From UMGS363 sp051881775 (GTDB lineage: Bacteria; Bacillota; Clostridia; Oscillospirales; Ruminococcaceae): a stretch of DNA of 14,587 nucleotides. This document shows positions 6,643 through 14,149 of the stretch, one piece after another. Each line of letters begins with the position of its first letter. Position 1 is the first letter of the stretch. The stretch spans positions 1 through 14,587 of the forward strand of contig JBJEQN010000056.1 in NCBI GenBank assembly GCA_051881775.1. Reading direction: 5' to 3'. A program made the translations under genes and the position numbers. A model generated the notes under the pieces. The model saw nothing but the letters and a program-made list of their open reading frames with translations. It did no database searches and was not told where the DNA came from.

Positions 6643-7269
6643 ATGAGTTTCTGGGATAAGATAGCTCCGTTCTACGACCTTGCGGAAAGTCTGAACGGAA
6701 AGGTTTACCGCAAAATGCTGGGGTACTCTGTTTCTCTTGTAAAAGAGGGCGGCAGGGTGCTTGAATGTGCCGCAGGAACAGGCGAAATTTCAATTGCCGT
6801 TTCAAAAAAGGCGTCTTACGTCCTCTGTACCGACGTTTCGGAGGCTATGCTTGAAAGAGCCAAGGACAAATGCCGCCGCAAGGGCATTGCAAACATTGAT
6901 TTTGCGGAAAGAAACATTTTCTCCCTGCCCGATGAGGACGAAAGCTATGATACCGTTATAGCCGCAAACGTTCTTCACCTTGTGGACGAGCCGGAAAAGG
7001 CTGTAAAGGAGCTTATGCGTGTGCTGAAAAAGGGCGGCAGGCTGCTTGTTCCAACGTTTATAACAACAAATCCGGACGGAACAGCTATGACAACAATAAA
7101 ACTGTACCGTCTGCTTGGGTTCAAGCCTGCGGAGCACTACACCCCCGAAAGCTATTTTGAAATGCTGAAACGCTGCACCGACGGCGGAAAGCTGCGAATG
7201 AAGGTCATAAAGGGTCTTATACCGTCAGCTTACGCCGTTATAGAAAAACCCAAGGAGGGATCTGTATGA
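6643..7269 (+). CDS. Class I SAM-dependent methyltransferase
   Basis: A 208-residue methyltransferase of the UbiE/Methyltransf_11 type. It starts MSFWDKIAPFYDLAE, typical of this group. SAM motif I is VLECAAGTGE (39-48), the acidic residue after strand 2 is D64 (CTDVSEAML), motif II is YDTVIAANVLHLV (102-114), and motif III is LKKGGRLLVPTF (128-139). The substrate is unknown. Cysteines at 42, 62, 77 and 178 are present, but the cysteine arrangement of ArsM arsenic methyltransferases is not recognisable. GGAGG precedes the ATG, and the stop overlaps the ATPase start (ATGA at 7266-7269), so it is co-translated with the metal pump. The context suggests a role in metal stress, for example modifying a lipid, quinone or metal(loid); this is inference. 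Confidence 0.87.
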   Translation: MSFWDKIAPFYDLAESLNGKVYRKMLGYSVSLVKEGGRVLECAAGTGEISIAVSKKASYVLCTDVSEAMLERAKDKCRRKGIANIDFAERNIFSLPDEDESYDTVIAANVLHLVDEPEKAVKELMRVLKKGGRLLVPTFITTNPDGTAMTTIKLYRLLGFKPAEHYTPESYFEMLKRCTDGGKLRMKVIKGLIPSAYAVIEKPKEGSV

Positions 7270-9599
7270 TACTGCTGCTTGAGGGACTTGACTGCCCCCA
7301 CTGCGCCGAAAAAATACGCACCGCCGCCGAAAAGCATTCCTCGGTGGAAACGGCGGAGATGAACTTTCCTGCAAAAAAGCTTATCGTCAAGCCTAAGGAC
7401 GGAGCGGACGAAAACGCTCTTTTTGCAGAGCTTGAAAAAATAGTAAAGTCCATAGAGCCTGACGTTGCCCCCACCCTGTTTGAACCCTCACAAAAGCGTC
7501 ACGGCGAATTTACCCTTATTCTTGAAGACCTCGACTGCCCCGACTGCGGTGAAAAGATACGCTCCTATGCCGAAAAAATGAACGGCGTTGAAAAAGCGGA
7601 GCTTAACTTTATGTCGAAAAAGCTTAAAATAACCCTTTCCGCAACGGGCAGGGAAAGCGCCGTTGAAGCTGCGGTAACAGGCTTTGTGAACTCCGTTGAA
7701 CCCGATGTAACGGTCATAAAAGAGGGTACGGCTTCTCCCAAATCAAAAACGCCGCAAAAGGAACAGCTGCTTTCGGGACGTATGCTTGCAAGGCTCATTC
7801 TGACCGCCCTGCTTTTTGCTGCCGGAATGGTGTTCCGTGACAAGGATATGGCGCTGTACCTGTTCCTTGCAGGCTATGCGGTAATAGGTCTTGACGTTGT
7901 TGTAAAAGCCTTCTCCAACATTATAAAGGGCAGAGCCTTTGACGAGTGCTTTCTTATGACAATAGCAACTCTGGGCGCATTTTTCGTGGGCGAGTACCCC
8001 GAGGGCGTTGCGGTAATGTTTCTTTACCAACTGGGAGAAATGTTCCAGAGCTATGCCGTGCGCCGCTCCCGAAACAGCATTTCCGAGCTTATGGATATAC
8101 GCCCCGATTCCGCAAATGTAAAGCGTGACGGCGAAATTATCAGCTGCAGCCCCGAAGATGTTATGACGGGAGAAATAATCGTTGTTAAGCCGGGCGAAAA
8201 GATACCCCTTGACGGCGTTGTCATTTCGGGCAGCTCATCGGTTGACACCTCCGCACTTACGGGAGAAAGCGTACCCCGTTCCGCAAAGGAGGGCGACGAG
8301 GTGCTTGGAGGCTGCGTGAACCTGAGCGGTCTTATTGAAGTAAAAGTAACGAAAGCCTACGGCGAATCCACCGTTTCAAGGATACTGGAGCTTGTGGAAA
8401 ATTCAGCTGTCAAAAAGGCAAAAACGGAAAATTTCATCACCCGTTTTGCAAAGGTATATACACCCTGCGTTGTAGCGGCAGCTGTGCTTCTTGCGGCGAT
8501 ACCAATGATGATCAAGGGCAGCTACGATCCCGATTTTCTTTACAGAGCGTTGTCCTTCCTTGTTGTGTCCTGCCCCTGTGCGCTGGTTATCTCCGTTCCA
8601 CTCAGCTTTTTCAGCGGAATAGGCGGAGCCTCCAAGCGTGGTATCCTCGTCAAAGGCGGCGTGTGCCTTGAACAGCTTGCAAACTGCGAAAGGATAGTAT
8701 TCGACAAAACTGGCACCCTTACAAGCGGAACATTTTCCGTTACCGAGGTAAAGCCCGTAAATATGAGCGAAAGCGAGCTTGTGCGCCTTGCAGCCTGCGC
8801 CGAGAGCGTTTCCAACCACCCCGTGGCACAGTCAATAACAAGCTATTTCGGCGGAGAACTGCCCAAGGACATTTCCGCCGAAGAAATCGCAGGAAAAGGC
8901 GTAAAAGCCGCTGTTAACGGAAAAACCGTCCTTGCAGGCAGCGCAAAATTAATGCGTGAAAACGGAATAACCGACTTCCCCGAAGCCGCAGGAGGCGGAA
9001 CGGTAGTCTACATTGCCGCAGACGGCGCTTACGCAGGCTTTATAAGAATTTCCGACAAGGTAAAGCCCGACGCAAAGAAAACCATTACCGCCCTTAAAAA
9101 GTCGGGAGTGCGCACCTTTATGCTCACAGGCGACCGCAAGGAATCCGCCGAAGCCACCGCAGCAGAGCTTGGCATAGACGAATACGCCGCAGAGCTTCTC
9201 CCCGACGGCAAGGTTGAAAAATTTGAAAGCATAATGAATGGTTCACGCTCCACAGCCTTTGCAGGAGACGGAATAAACGACGCACCCGTGCTTATGCGTG
9301 CGGACGTAGGCATAGCAATGGGCGCACTGGGCTCGGACGCAGCCATAGAAGCCGCAGACGTTGTGCTTATGACCGATGAACCGTCAAAAATAGCCGAAGC
9401 CATAGGAATTGCAAAGAAAACCTGCTCCATAGTGCGGCAGAATATAATTTTTGCATTGGGAGTAAAGCTGATAATACTTGTCCTCACCGCACTGGGACTT
9501 ACAACAATGTGGATAGCGGTGTTCGGAGATGTGGGAGTAGCGGTCATAGCCATACTCAACGCAATGAGAGCAAGGAGCTTTAAGCCCAAGAAAGATTAA
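7266..9599 (+). CDS. cadA: P1B-type heavy-metal-translocating ATPase (Zn/Cd/Pb type) with two HMA domains
   Basis: A 777-residue efflux pump of the plasma membrane. Two tandem N-terminal HMA domains carry GLDCPHC (C10, C13) and DLDCPDC (C91, C94), and look like a duplication. Membrane segments begin about residue 172. The actuator loop has TGES (332-335), the transport helix has SCPCALV (CPC at 436-438), and the P domain has DKTGTLT with phosphorylated D480. Further motifs are HP at 518-519, TGDR (621-624) and GDGIND (667-672). K734 in helix 7 and D755 in helix 8 (GDVGVA) match the P1B-2 group (ZntA/CadA) that moves Zn2+, Cd2+ and Pb2+, rather than copper pumps. AAGGAGGG stands six to seven bases before the ATG, within the methyltransferase gene. 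It is the last gene of the operon. The exact metal is inferred. Confidence 0.93.
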   Translation: MILLLEGLDCPHCAEKIRTAAEKHSSVETAEMNFPAKKLIVKPKDGADENALFAELEKIVKSIEPDVAPTLFEPSQKRHGEFTLILEDLDCPDCGEKIRSYAEKMNGVEKAELNFMSKKLKITLSATGRESAVEAAVTGFVNSVEPDVTVIKEGTASPKSKTPQKEQLLSGRMLARLILTALLFAAGMVFRDKDMALYLFLAGYAVIGLDVVVKAFSNIIKGRAFDECFLMTIATLGAFFVGEYPEGVAVMFLYQLGEMFQSYAVRRSRNSISELMDIRPDSANVKRDGEIISCSPEDVMTGEIIVVKPGEKIPLDGVVISGSSSVDTSALTGESVPRSAKEGDEVLGGCVNLSGLIEVKVTKAYGESTVSRILELVENSAVKKAKTENFITRFAKVYTPCVVAAAVLLAAIPMMIKGSYDPDFLYRALSFLVVSCPCALVISVPLSFFSGIGGASKRGILVKGGVCLEQLANCERIVFDKTGTLTSGTFSVTEVKPVNMSESELVRLAACAESVSNHPVAQSITSYFGGELPKDISAEEIAGKGVKAAVNGKTVLAGSAKLMRENGITDFPEAAGGGTVVYIAADGAYAGFIRISDKVKPDAKKTITALKKSGVRTFMLTGDRKESAEATAAELGIDEYAAELLPDGKVEKFESIMNGSRSTAFAGDGINDAPVLMRADVGIAMGALGSDAAIEAADVVLMTDEPSKIAEAIGIAKKTCSIVRQNIIFALGVKLIILVLTALGLTTMWIAVFGDVGVAVIAILNAMRARSFKPKKD

Positions 9600-9621
9600 G
9601 CAGCCGGCGAAGCGGAATATA

Positions 9622-9788
9622 GCGCTGCGCTAAATGAATAGTGAATAGTGAAAAATGAATAATGAATAATTAAGGTATCGCCTGCGGCGATGTTATTTTC
9701 AAAAATTTTTTTAAATTCGTGAGCGAAGCGAACACCATAATTATTCACTATTCACTATTCATTTTTCATTATTCATTTAGCGCAGCGC
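9622..9788. repeat. Heptad-repeat palindromic element B
   Basis: Two 51-base arms (9622-9672 and 9738-9788) are inverted repeats. Each has a GC-rich end GCGCTGCGCTAAA, then five 7-base units of the kind TGAATAG, TGAATAA or TGAAAAA, then TTA. The units are the same in both arms (two TAG, one AAA, two TAA) but in different order, so the stem pairs with scattered mismatches. The loop contains the 25-base hairpin sequence shared with element A (9674-9698) and GTGAGCGAAGCGAACACC. It begins 22 bases after the ATPase stop and could act as a terminator or transcript stabiliser, though no U-tract typical of intrinsic terminators follows. It accounts for most of the 9600-9816 gap. Confidence 0.85.
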
Positions 9789-9816
9789 ATTAGTTTGTGA
9801 ATTTTCATAAAAATCC

Positions 9817-9845
9817 TTGAAAAACAAATACTTGTATAGTATAAT
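9817..9845 (+). promoter_or_regulatory. glgB promoter
   Basis: TTGAAA (9817-9822), a 17-base spacer and TATAAT (9840-9845) make a near-consensus sigma-A promoter. It lies between repeat element B and glgB, giving a leader of about 30 bases with AAAGGCGG at 9865-9872. Confidence 0.85.
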
Positions 9846-9882
9846 ATTATGGAAAAATTAAACCAAAGGCGGTATGTTTGCT

Positions 9883-11724
9883 ATGGTAATACAAGATTAT
9901 TACGAGGGCAGAGCCTTCGACGCATATACCTTTTTCGGCGCACACCTTGAATACGGCGGAGTAATGTTCCGCACCTACGCCCCAAACGCCAAAGCCATAG
10001 AGGTCATAGGCGAGTTCAACAACTGGAACGGCTTTTATATGACCAAGGAAGGCACAAGCGGCGTGTTCTCGGCTTTTATCTCAAATGCCGAACCGGGACA
10101 GATGTATAAATACCGTATCCACGGCGCAGACGGAAGCGTTACGGACAAAAGCGACCCCTACGGCTTCCGCACGGAGCTGCGCCCCAATTCCGCTTCCTAT
10201 ATCGTTGATATGAACTCCTTTCGCTTCACCGACAGCGAATGGATGAACAGGCGCACCAACAACTACAATTCCCCTATGAACATCTACGAGATACATACAG
10301 GTTCCTGGAAAATGAAGCCTGCGCAGGAAGGCTCTCCCGTGGAGGAACGCTGGTATTCCTACCGTGAGCTTGCACAGCCGCTTATTGAGTATCTGAAAGC
10401 GCACCGCTATACCCACGTTGAGGTAATGCCCCTTGCGGAACACCCTGCGGACTGCTCCTGGGGCTATCAGGTAACGGGATTTTTCAGCCCCACTTCACGC
10501 TACGGCACACCCGACGACCTTAAATATTTTGTCAACGAATGCCACAAGGCAGGAATAGGCGTTATAACCGACTTTGTTCCCGTGCATTTCGCCGTTGACG
10601 GCTACTCCCTTGTAAAATATGACGGCACCGCCCTCTACGAATACCCCAACACCGGCGCAGGTGCAAGCGAATGGGGTACCTACAACTTTAACTACTTCCG
10701 CGGCGAATCACGCAGCTTTATGCAGTCCGCCGCCAACTACTGGCTGACCGAATACCACTTTGACGGCATAAGAATGGACGCTATAAGCAACATAATCTAC
10801 TGGCAGGGCGACGCTAAAAGAGGCGTCAACAACGGTGCCGTTAACTTTATCAGAAGCATGAACAGTGGTCTGCACCACCTTCACCCCACGGCTCTGCTTA
10901 TGGCGGAGGATTCCACCAACTATCTTAAAGTCACCGCTCCCGTTGAATATGACGGTCTCGGCTTTGACTACAAGTGGGATATGGGCTGGATGAATGACAC
11001 ACTTGATTTCTTCCGCACACCTCCCGACGAACGCCCTGTGCATTATCACAAGATAACCTTCTCAATGCAGTATTTTTACAACGAGCTTTACCTGCTGCCC
11101 TTTTCACACGATGAGAACGTCCACGGCAAGGCTACCATTATACAGAAAATGTGGGGGGATTACGATGTGAAGTTCCCTCAGTGCCGTGCCTTGTACGCTT
11201 ATATGTACACCCACCCGGGCAAAAAGCTGAATTTTATGGGCGGAGAGTTTGCCCAGTTCAGAGAGTGGGACGAAAAAAGGGAGCAGGACTGGGATATGCT
11301 CAGATACCCCATGCACGATTCCTTCCTCCGCTTTATCACCGACCTTTCTCTGCTTTATACCTCCAATCCTGCACTTTATGAAGCGGAATACAACAGTGAC
11401 TGCTTCCGCTGGCTTGAAGCGGACGCTCCCGAGGACTGCGTGTACATTTACGAAAGGGAAGCAGGGGGCAGAAAGGTGCTTGTAGTCCTTAACTTCTCCG
11501 ATAAAAACCACGAAGATTACACCGTAGGCGTTGACAAGGAAGAAATTTTTACCGAGGTGCTGTACAGCGACAGCAGCATTTACAGCGGAAACACTCCCAC
11601 CGTTCCTGCAAAGCCTATAAAGTCGGAGGAACAGCCCTACAAGCGGCATAAATTTTCCTTCAAGGACACCTTTGCACCCTTCTCAGCTAAAATTTACGAG
11701 GTATCTCCGTTAAGCAAATGTTAA
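9883..11724 (+). CDS. glgB: 1,4-alpha-glucan branching enzyme (GH13)
   Basis: Forms alpha-1,6 branches in glycogen in the cytoplasm. With the start chosen here it has 613 residues, close to other short GlgB proteins. A CBM48-like N-terminal domain contains GVMFRTYAPNAKAIEVIGEFN (about 26-46). The GH13 barrel has DFVPVHF (230-236), nucleophile D299 in FDGIRMDAISN, acid/base E342 in MAEDST, and transition-state residues H409/D410 in SHDENVHGK. A C-terminal beta domain follows. The ATG at 9874 is only one base after AAAGGCGG, whereas the ATG at 9883 is ten bases after it, so 9883 was chosen; the longer form adds three residues. The gene is monocistronic in this window, and no other glycogen genes are near. 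Confidence 0.92.
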   Translation: MVIQDYYEGRAFDAYTFFGAHLEYGGVMFRTYAPNAKAIEVIGEFNNWNGFYMTKEGTSGVFSAFISNAEPGQMYKYRIHGADGSVTDKSDPYGFRTELRPNSASYIVDMNSFRFTDSEWMNRRTNNYNSPMNIYEIHTGSWKMKPAQEGSPVEERWYSYRELAQPLIEYLKAHRYTHVEVMPLAEHPADCSWGYQVTGFFSPTSRYGTPDDLKYFVNECHKAGIGVITDFVPVHFAVDGYSLVKYDGTALYEYPNTGAGASEWGTYNFNYFRGESRSFMQSAANYWLTEYHFDGIRMDAISNIIYWQGDAKRGVNNGAVNFIRSMNSGLHHLHPTALLMAEDSTNYLKVTAPVEYDGLGFDYKWDMGWMNDTLDFFRTPPDERPVHYHKITFSMQYFYNELYLLPFSHDENVHGKATIIQKMWGDYDVKFPQCRALYAYMYTHPGKKLNFMGGEFAQFREWDEKREQDWDMLRYPMHDSFLRFITDLSLLYTSNPALYEAEYNSDCFRWLEADAPEDCVYIYEREAGGRKVLVVLNFSDKNHEDYTVGVDKEEIFTEVLYSDSSIYSGNTPTVPAKPIKSEEQPYKRHKFSFKDTFAPFSAKIYEVSPLSKC

Positions 11725-11749
11725 GACCGGCGTTCCTGCGTAAAGTCAA

Positions 11750-11773
11750 TTTTACATTCCGTAAAACGTTTTT
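11750..11773 (+). terminator. Weak candidate terminator after glgB
   Basis: TTTTAC-ATTCC-GTAAAA forms a six-base-pair stem followed by CGTTTTT. The stem has only one GC pair, so this is a poor intrinsic terminator; nothing better is visible before the next promoter. Confidence 0.25.
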
Positions 11774-11977
11774 CCACACAGCTTGAAAAATCAAAAGCCC
11801 CTTATTTACGCAGTTTTTCACAGTTTCCACCGAGTTTTCCACCGTATTTTCCCCGATTTCCTCATTTTCCACACCGTTTTCCACACATTTTTGACCGTTT
11901 TTTATTACCTTTGGTATATAAAACCTTGAAAACGCCGATAATACGGTAAAGTGAAAATGTTAAAAGCCTGTGGAAAA
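11770..11977. repeat. Cluster of TTTTCCACA (DnaA-box-like) sites
   Basis: Three exact TTTTCCACA sites lie on the plus strand (11770-11778, 11865-11873, 11877-11885) and one on the minus strand (11969-11977). Near matches stand at 11814 (TTTTTCACA), 11835 (TTTTCCACC) and 11847 (TTTTCCCCG), with some neighbours 11-12 bases apart. TTTTCCACA differs by one base from the DnaA-box consensus TTATCCACA. The sites surround the promoter of the following small gene. No dnaA or dnaN is present, so this is called a site cluster, not an origin. Confidence 0.6.
11891..11920 (+). promoter_or_regulatory. Promoter of the small membrane-protein gene
   Basis: TTGACC (11891-11896), an 18-base spacer and TATATA (11915-11920) preceded by TGG as an extended -10. 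It begins six bases after the last plus-strand TTTTCCACA site, and the minus-strand site lies just downstream, so factors bound to those sites could affect it. Confidence 0.6.
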
Positions 11978-12000
11978 CGGCTGAAAGGATACTGAGAAAA

Positions 12001-12276
12001 ATGATAAAAGGCGTAAACCGACGTATCGTGGAAATAACAGGTATGGACAACGACTATTTTGAAAAGGCGGTGCTTTATATCCGCACGGACAAAAGCTCCT
12101 CCCTTCCTGCAAGGATAGACCTTGAAGCAAGAGCCGCCGTGGGGCAGATGATGCCGGAGGAGCCGCGTTACTGTCCGAAAAGAAGGCATATTATCGCAGA
12201 TGTGACGCTGCGGCTCCTGAGCGTTTCGCTGATACTCTGTTCCGTTGCGCTGACGCTTTATCTTTTTATTGGATAA
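12001..12276 (+). CDS. Small single-pass membrane protein of unknown function
   Basis: A 91-residue protein that I cannot assign to a named family. The start MIKGVNRRIVEI and a polar region with mixed charge occupy residues 1-65, followed by a single hydrophobic segment at about 67-90 (ADVTLRLLSVSLILCSVALT onward) that runs to the C-terminus. The Pro/Arg/Lys-rich stretch PKRRH (59-63) just before the segment suggests a cytoplasmic N-terminus, with the tail in the membrane. AAAGGA stands 11 bases before the ATG, slightly long. An extended -10 promoter lies upstream and the MITE-like copy 2 downstream. Codon use and the tail anchor support a real gene, but no function is proposed. Confidence 0.75.
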   Translation: MIKGVNRRIVEITGMDNDYFEKAVLYIRTDKSSSLPARIDLEARAAVGQMMPEEPRYCPKRRHIIADVTLRLLSVSLILCSVALTLYLFIG

Positions 12277-12290
12277 GAAATTGCAAAGAT

Positions 12291-12438
12291 AGGCTGCTGC
12301 ACGTTAATAAATTTATAACAAAAACGGGCGGCTGATAGCCGCCCCTACAAGATGATGCGTTAAAATACGCAGTTTTATGTAGGGGCGGATATTATCCGCC
12401 CACAATTTTATAAATTATTAATTAACGTGCAACAGCCT
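12291..12438. mobile_element. MITE-like element, copy 2 (inverted relative to copy 1)
   Basis: 148 bp with terminal inverted repeats AGGCTGCTGCACGTTAAT at the left and the complement of AGGCTGTTGCACGTTAAT at the right. Internal palindromes GGGCGGCTGATAGCCGCCC (12326-12344) and GGGCGGATATTATCCGCCC (12383-12401) are in reverse order to copy 1, and the whole element matches the reverse complement of 5836-5987 with only scattered differences. It fills most of the gap between two convergent genes and its GC-rich hairpins could end transcription from either side. Confidence 0.8.
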
Positions 12439-12454
12439 TTTTGTATTATATTCA

Positions 12455-14035
12455 CTATTCCCATTTATAAACGCAGCACATATTCTTGCCCGAATGTTTT
12501 GCGTCATAGAGAGCGCTGTCGCTGCATTTCATAAGATTTTCAAAGTTATGCTCATTTTCGCCCTTTTCATCCGTTATCGTATATGCCGCAATGCCTGCGC
12601 TGGCGGTCATAACGGAGAATTCCTCCTTGTTGTCGAAATGATTTTTAAGGGCTTCAAGGAAATGCCGGGTTTCGTTAAGCACCTGTTCCTCGGGACACTC
12701 TCTTGTTATGACCACAAGGAACTCGTCACCGCCCAGACGGGCAATAAAATCTCCCTTGAAGCAGTCACGGAGAAGACGGGCTGTGTCGATGAGGGCACGG
12801 TCGCCTGCATGATGTCCGTAGGTATCGTTGACAGTCTTGAAATTATCAAGGTCGAGAGTTATCATAGCCATGTGAGGTGTGCATTTGTGTAGCTCCAGAT
12901 GCGCAAACAGCATACGGCGGTTGTACAGACCCGTAAGGAAGTCGGTGTTGGCGCTGAGCATATTCTGTTCACGGCTTTTTGTCTGCTTTGTAACGTCCGT
13001 AAGAATGATAGCGCTGCCTATCTTTTCGTGGAATATGCTGAAAATGGGTCTTTCGGTGCTGATAAGGAAATATTCCTCGCCGCCCACCTTAACGGAGACC
13101 TCATTGTCATTAGGATTGCCTTTGAGCGCCTTTGTTTTCCATTCTGCGGAATTTTTGCCCACAATAGTATAATATTCGGGGAAAAACTCGTCAAAGCGTG
13201 TATTCTTTGCAATAACGTTTCCGCTTTCGTTCTCGATAAGAATAGCAAAGGGCATACTGTCAAGGATAACTTCAAGCTCGCTGTTTAAATTATGCTGCAT
13301 CGTAACATCGTTTGCCACGCCGCAGGTGCCGAAGATCCTGCCGTCAGCGTCAATAAGCGGAGATTTGTATGTAATGAACTGGCGCATACCGCTTTTGGTC
13401 TTGACCTTTTCATCAAACACCCTGGTCTGACGGGCTTTTATGACGATCTCCTCCGATTCAAGGCATACATAATCGCCTTTGACATACTCCTCCTCGGGGA
13501 TGTCCCATATATAATAGTGTCCCTGCTTGTATATCTGCTCCTTGGTCTTGTCAACAGCCTTGCAGAAGCCGTTGTTGACCATAAGATGAGTACCCCGTAC
13601 ATCCTTGAACCACACAAGGTCGGGTATGCTGTCGAATGCGGTAGTCATGCAGATAGTCTGCAGGCGGTAGTCATAGGCGGTATTCATGTCCGAAATGAGC
13701 TTTTCGGCATAGAACTTCACAAGACCGTCCGCCCCCTCGGAGGAAACGAGCCATATATCATCCGCCCTGTCCGTTATATCACCTATATTATCCGCAGCTT
13801 CGGGGGGAATAACAACTACGGTACGGGTATGTGCGCCGAGGTGTGCGGCATTTTTCTTAAGCGCATCAATGCCGTCAAAAACCACTGCGGAATCACGGGA
13901 ATCTATCTCTTCCGTAAGCTCCGTCTGTTCGATAACAGCTGCAGAGCAGTCCTCAGGCTGTGCGGCTGTTCTTATCATTTCCGCAAGCCTCCTGCTGCCG
14001 CTGACTGTTATGATACCGAGATAGCACTGATACAT
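12455..14035 (-). CDS. PAS-GGDEF diguanylate cyclase with N-terminal receiver-like domain
   Basis: A 526-residue, apparently soluble protein expected to make cyclic di-GMP from two GTP. Residues 1-115 resemble a response-regulator receiver fold, with D54 near the usual phosphorylation position (AVVFDGID) but no acidic pair at strand 1 and no conserved Lys. Two PAS-like regions follow at about 130-250 (IPDLVWFKDVRG) and 255-350 (LDSMPFAILIE). The GGDEF domain spans 360-525, with DFLTGLYNRR (365-374), LDLDNFKTVNDTYGHHAGD (394-412) and an intact active-site loop GGDEF at 435-439. The inhibitory RxxD site is absent; F426 and D429 stand there. The ATG at 14035 has AAGGGG about eight bases upstream. 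Monocistronic, divergent from the DtxR-family gene. The sensed signal is unknown. Confidence 0.9.
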   Translation of the reverse strand: MYQCYLGIITVSGSRRLAEMIRTAAQPEDCSAAVIEQTELTEEIDSRDSAVVFDGIDALKKNAAHLGAHTRTVVVIPPEAADNIGDITDRADDIWLVSSEGADGLVKFYAEKLISDMNTAYDYRLQTICMTTAFDSIPDLVWFKDVRGTHLMVNNGFCKAVDKTKEQIYKQGHYYIWDIPEEEYVKGDYVCLESEEIVIKARQTRVFDEKVKTKSGMRQFITYKSPLIDADGRIFGTCGVANDVTMQHNLNSELEVILDSMPFAILIENESGNVIAKNTRFDEFFPEYYTIVGKNSAEWKTKALKGNPNDNEVSVKVGGEEYFLISTERPIFSIFHEKIGSAIILTDVTKQTKSREQNMLSANTDFLTGLYNRRMLFAHLELHKCTPHMAMITLDLDNFKTVNDTYGHHAGDRALIDTARLLRDCFKGDFIARLGGDEFLVVITRECPEEQVLNETRHFLEALKNHFDNKEEFSVMTASAGIAAYTITDEKGENEHNFENLMKCSDSALYDAKHSGKNMCCVYKWE

Positions 14036-14072
14036 TGTTCACACCCCTTCTTGTGAATAAAATGTTAAAATT

Positions 14073-14101
14073 ATTCTATCATAAAGCGCAGAAAATGTCA
14101 A
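14073..14101 (-). promoter_or_regulatory. Promoter of the diguanylate cyclase gene
   Basis: On the minus strand TTGACA (14101-14096), a 17-base spacer and TAGAAT (14078-14073) preceded by TGA form a near-ideal promoter. The -35 lies inside the left arm of the inverted repeat 14087-14121. Confidence 0.85.
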
Positions 14102-14121
14102 GAATATTTCGACATTTTGCG
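14087..14121. promoter_or_regulatory. Inverted repeat between the divergent promoters (operator candidate)
   Basis: CGCAGAAAATGTC (14087-14099) and GACATTTTGCG (14111-14121) are inverted repeats apart from a two-base insertion in the left arm. The left arm covers the -35 of the cyclase gene. A shorter dyad GTTGT-n5-ACAAC (14130-14144) lies just before the -35 of the rightward gene. Either could bind a repressor; no direct evidence. Confidence 0.5.
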
Positions 14122-14149
14122 ATTTTTTTGTTGTGTTTAACAACTGCGC

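Noticed and set aside
6643..7269. ArsM arsenite methyltransferase
   Set aside because: The general methyltransferase motifs are present but the cysteine arrangement expected for As(III) binding is not recognisable.
9029..9589. 186-codon open frame on the minus strand
   Set aside because: Antisense to the conserved P domain and helices 7-8 of the metal ATPase; composition (Ser/Ala-rich) is typical of a reverse-frame shadow.
11104..11649. 181-codon open frame on the minus strand
   Set aside because: Antisense to the C-terminal half of glgB, without motifs or ribosome binding site.
11687..11884. 65-codon minus-strand frame with VEN-type repeats
   Set aside because: The repeats (ENGVEN, ENSVE) are the translation of the complement of TTTTCCAC sites; it is a product of the site cluster and not a gene.
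11770..11977. Chromosomal origin of replication
   Set aside because: No dnaA, dnaN or other origin-linked genes are near, and an AT-rich unwinding element cannot be judged by eye; only a DnaA-box-like cluster is claimed.
13292..14056. 254-codon open frame on the plus strand
   Set aside because: It lies entirely antisense to the clear PAS-GGDEF gene, has no recognisable domain and no proper start context; it is a shadow of a strong coding sequence.
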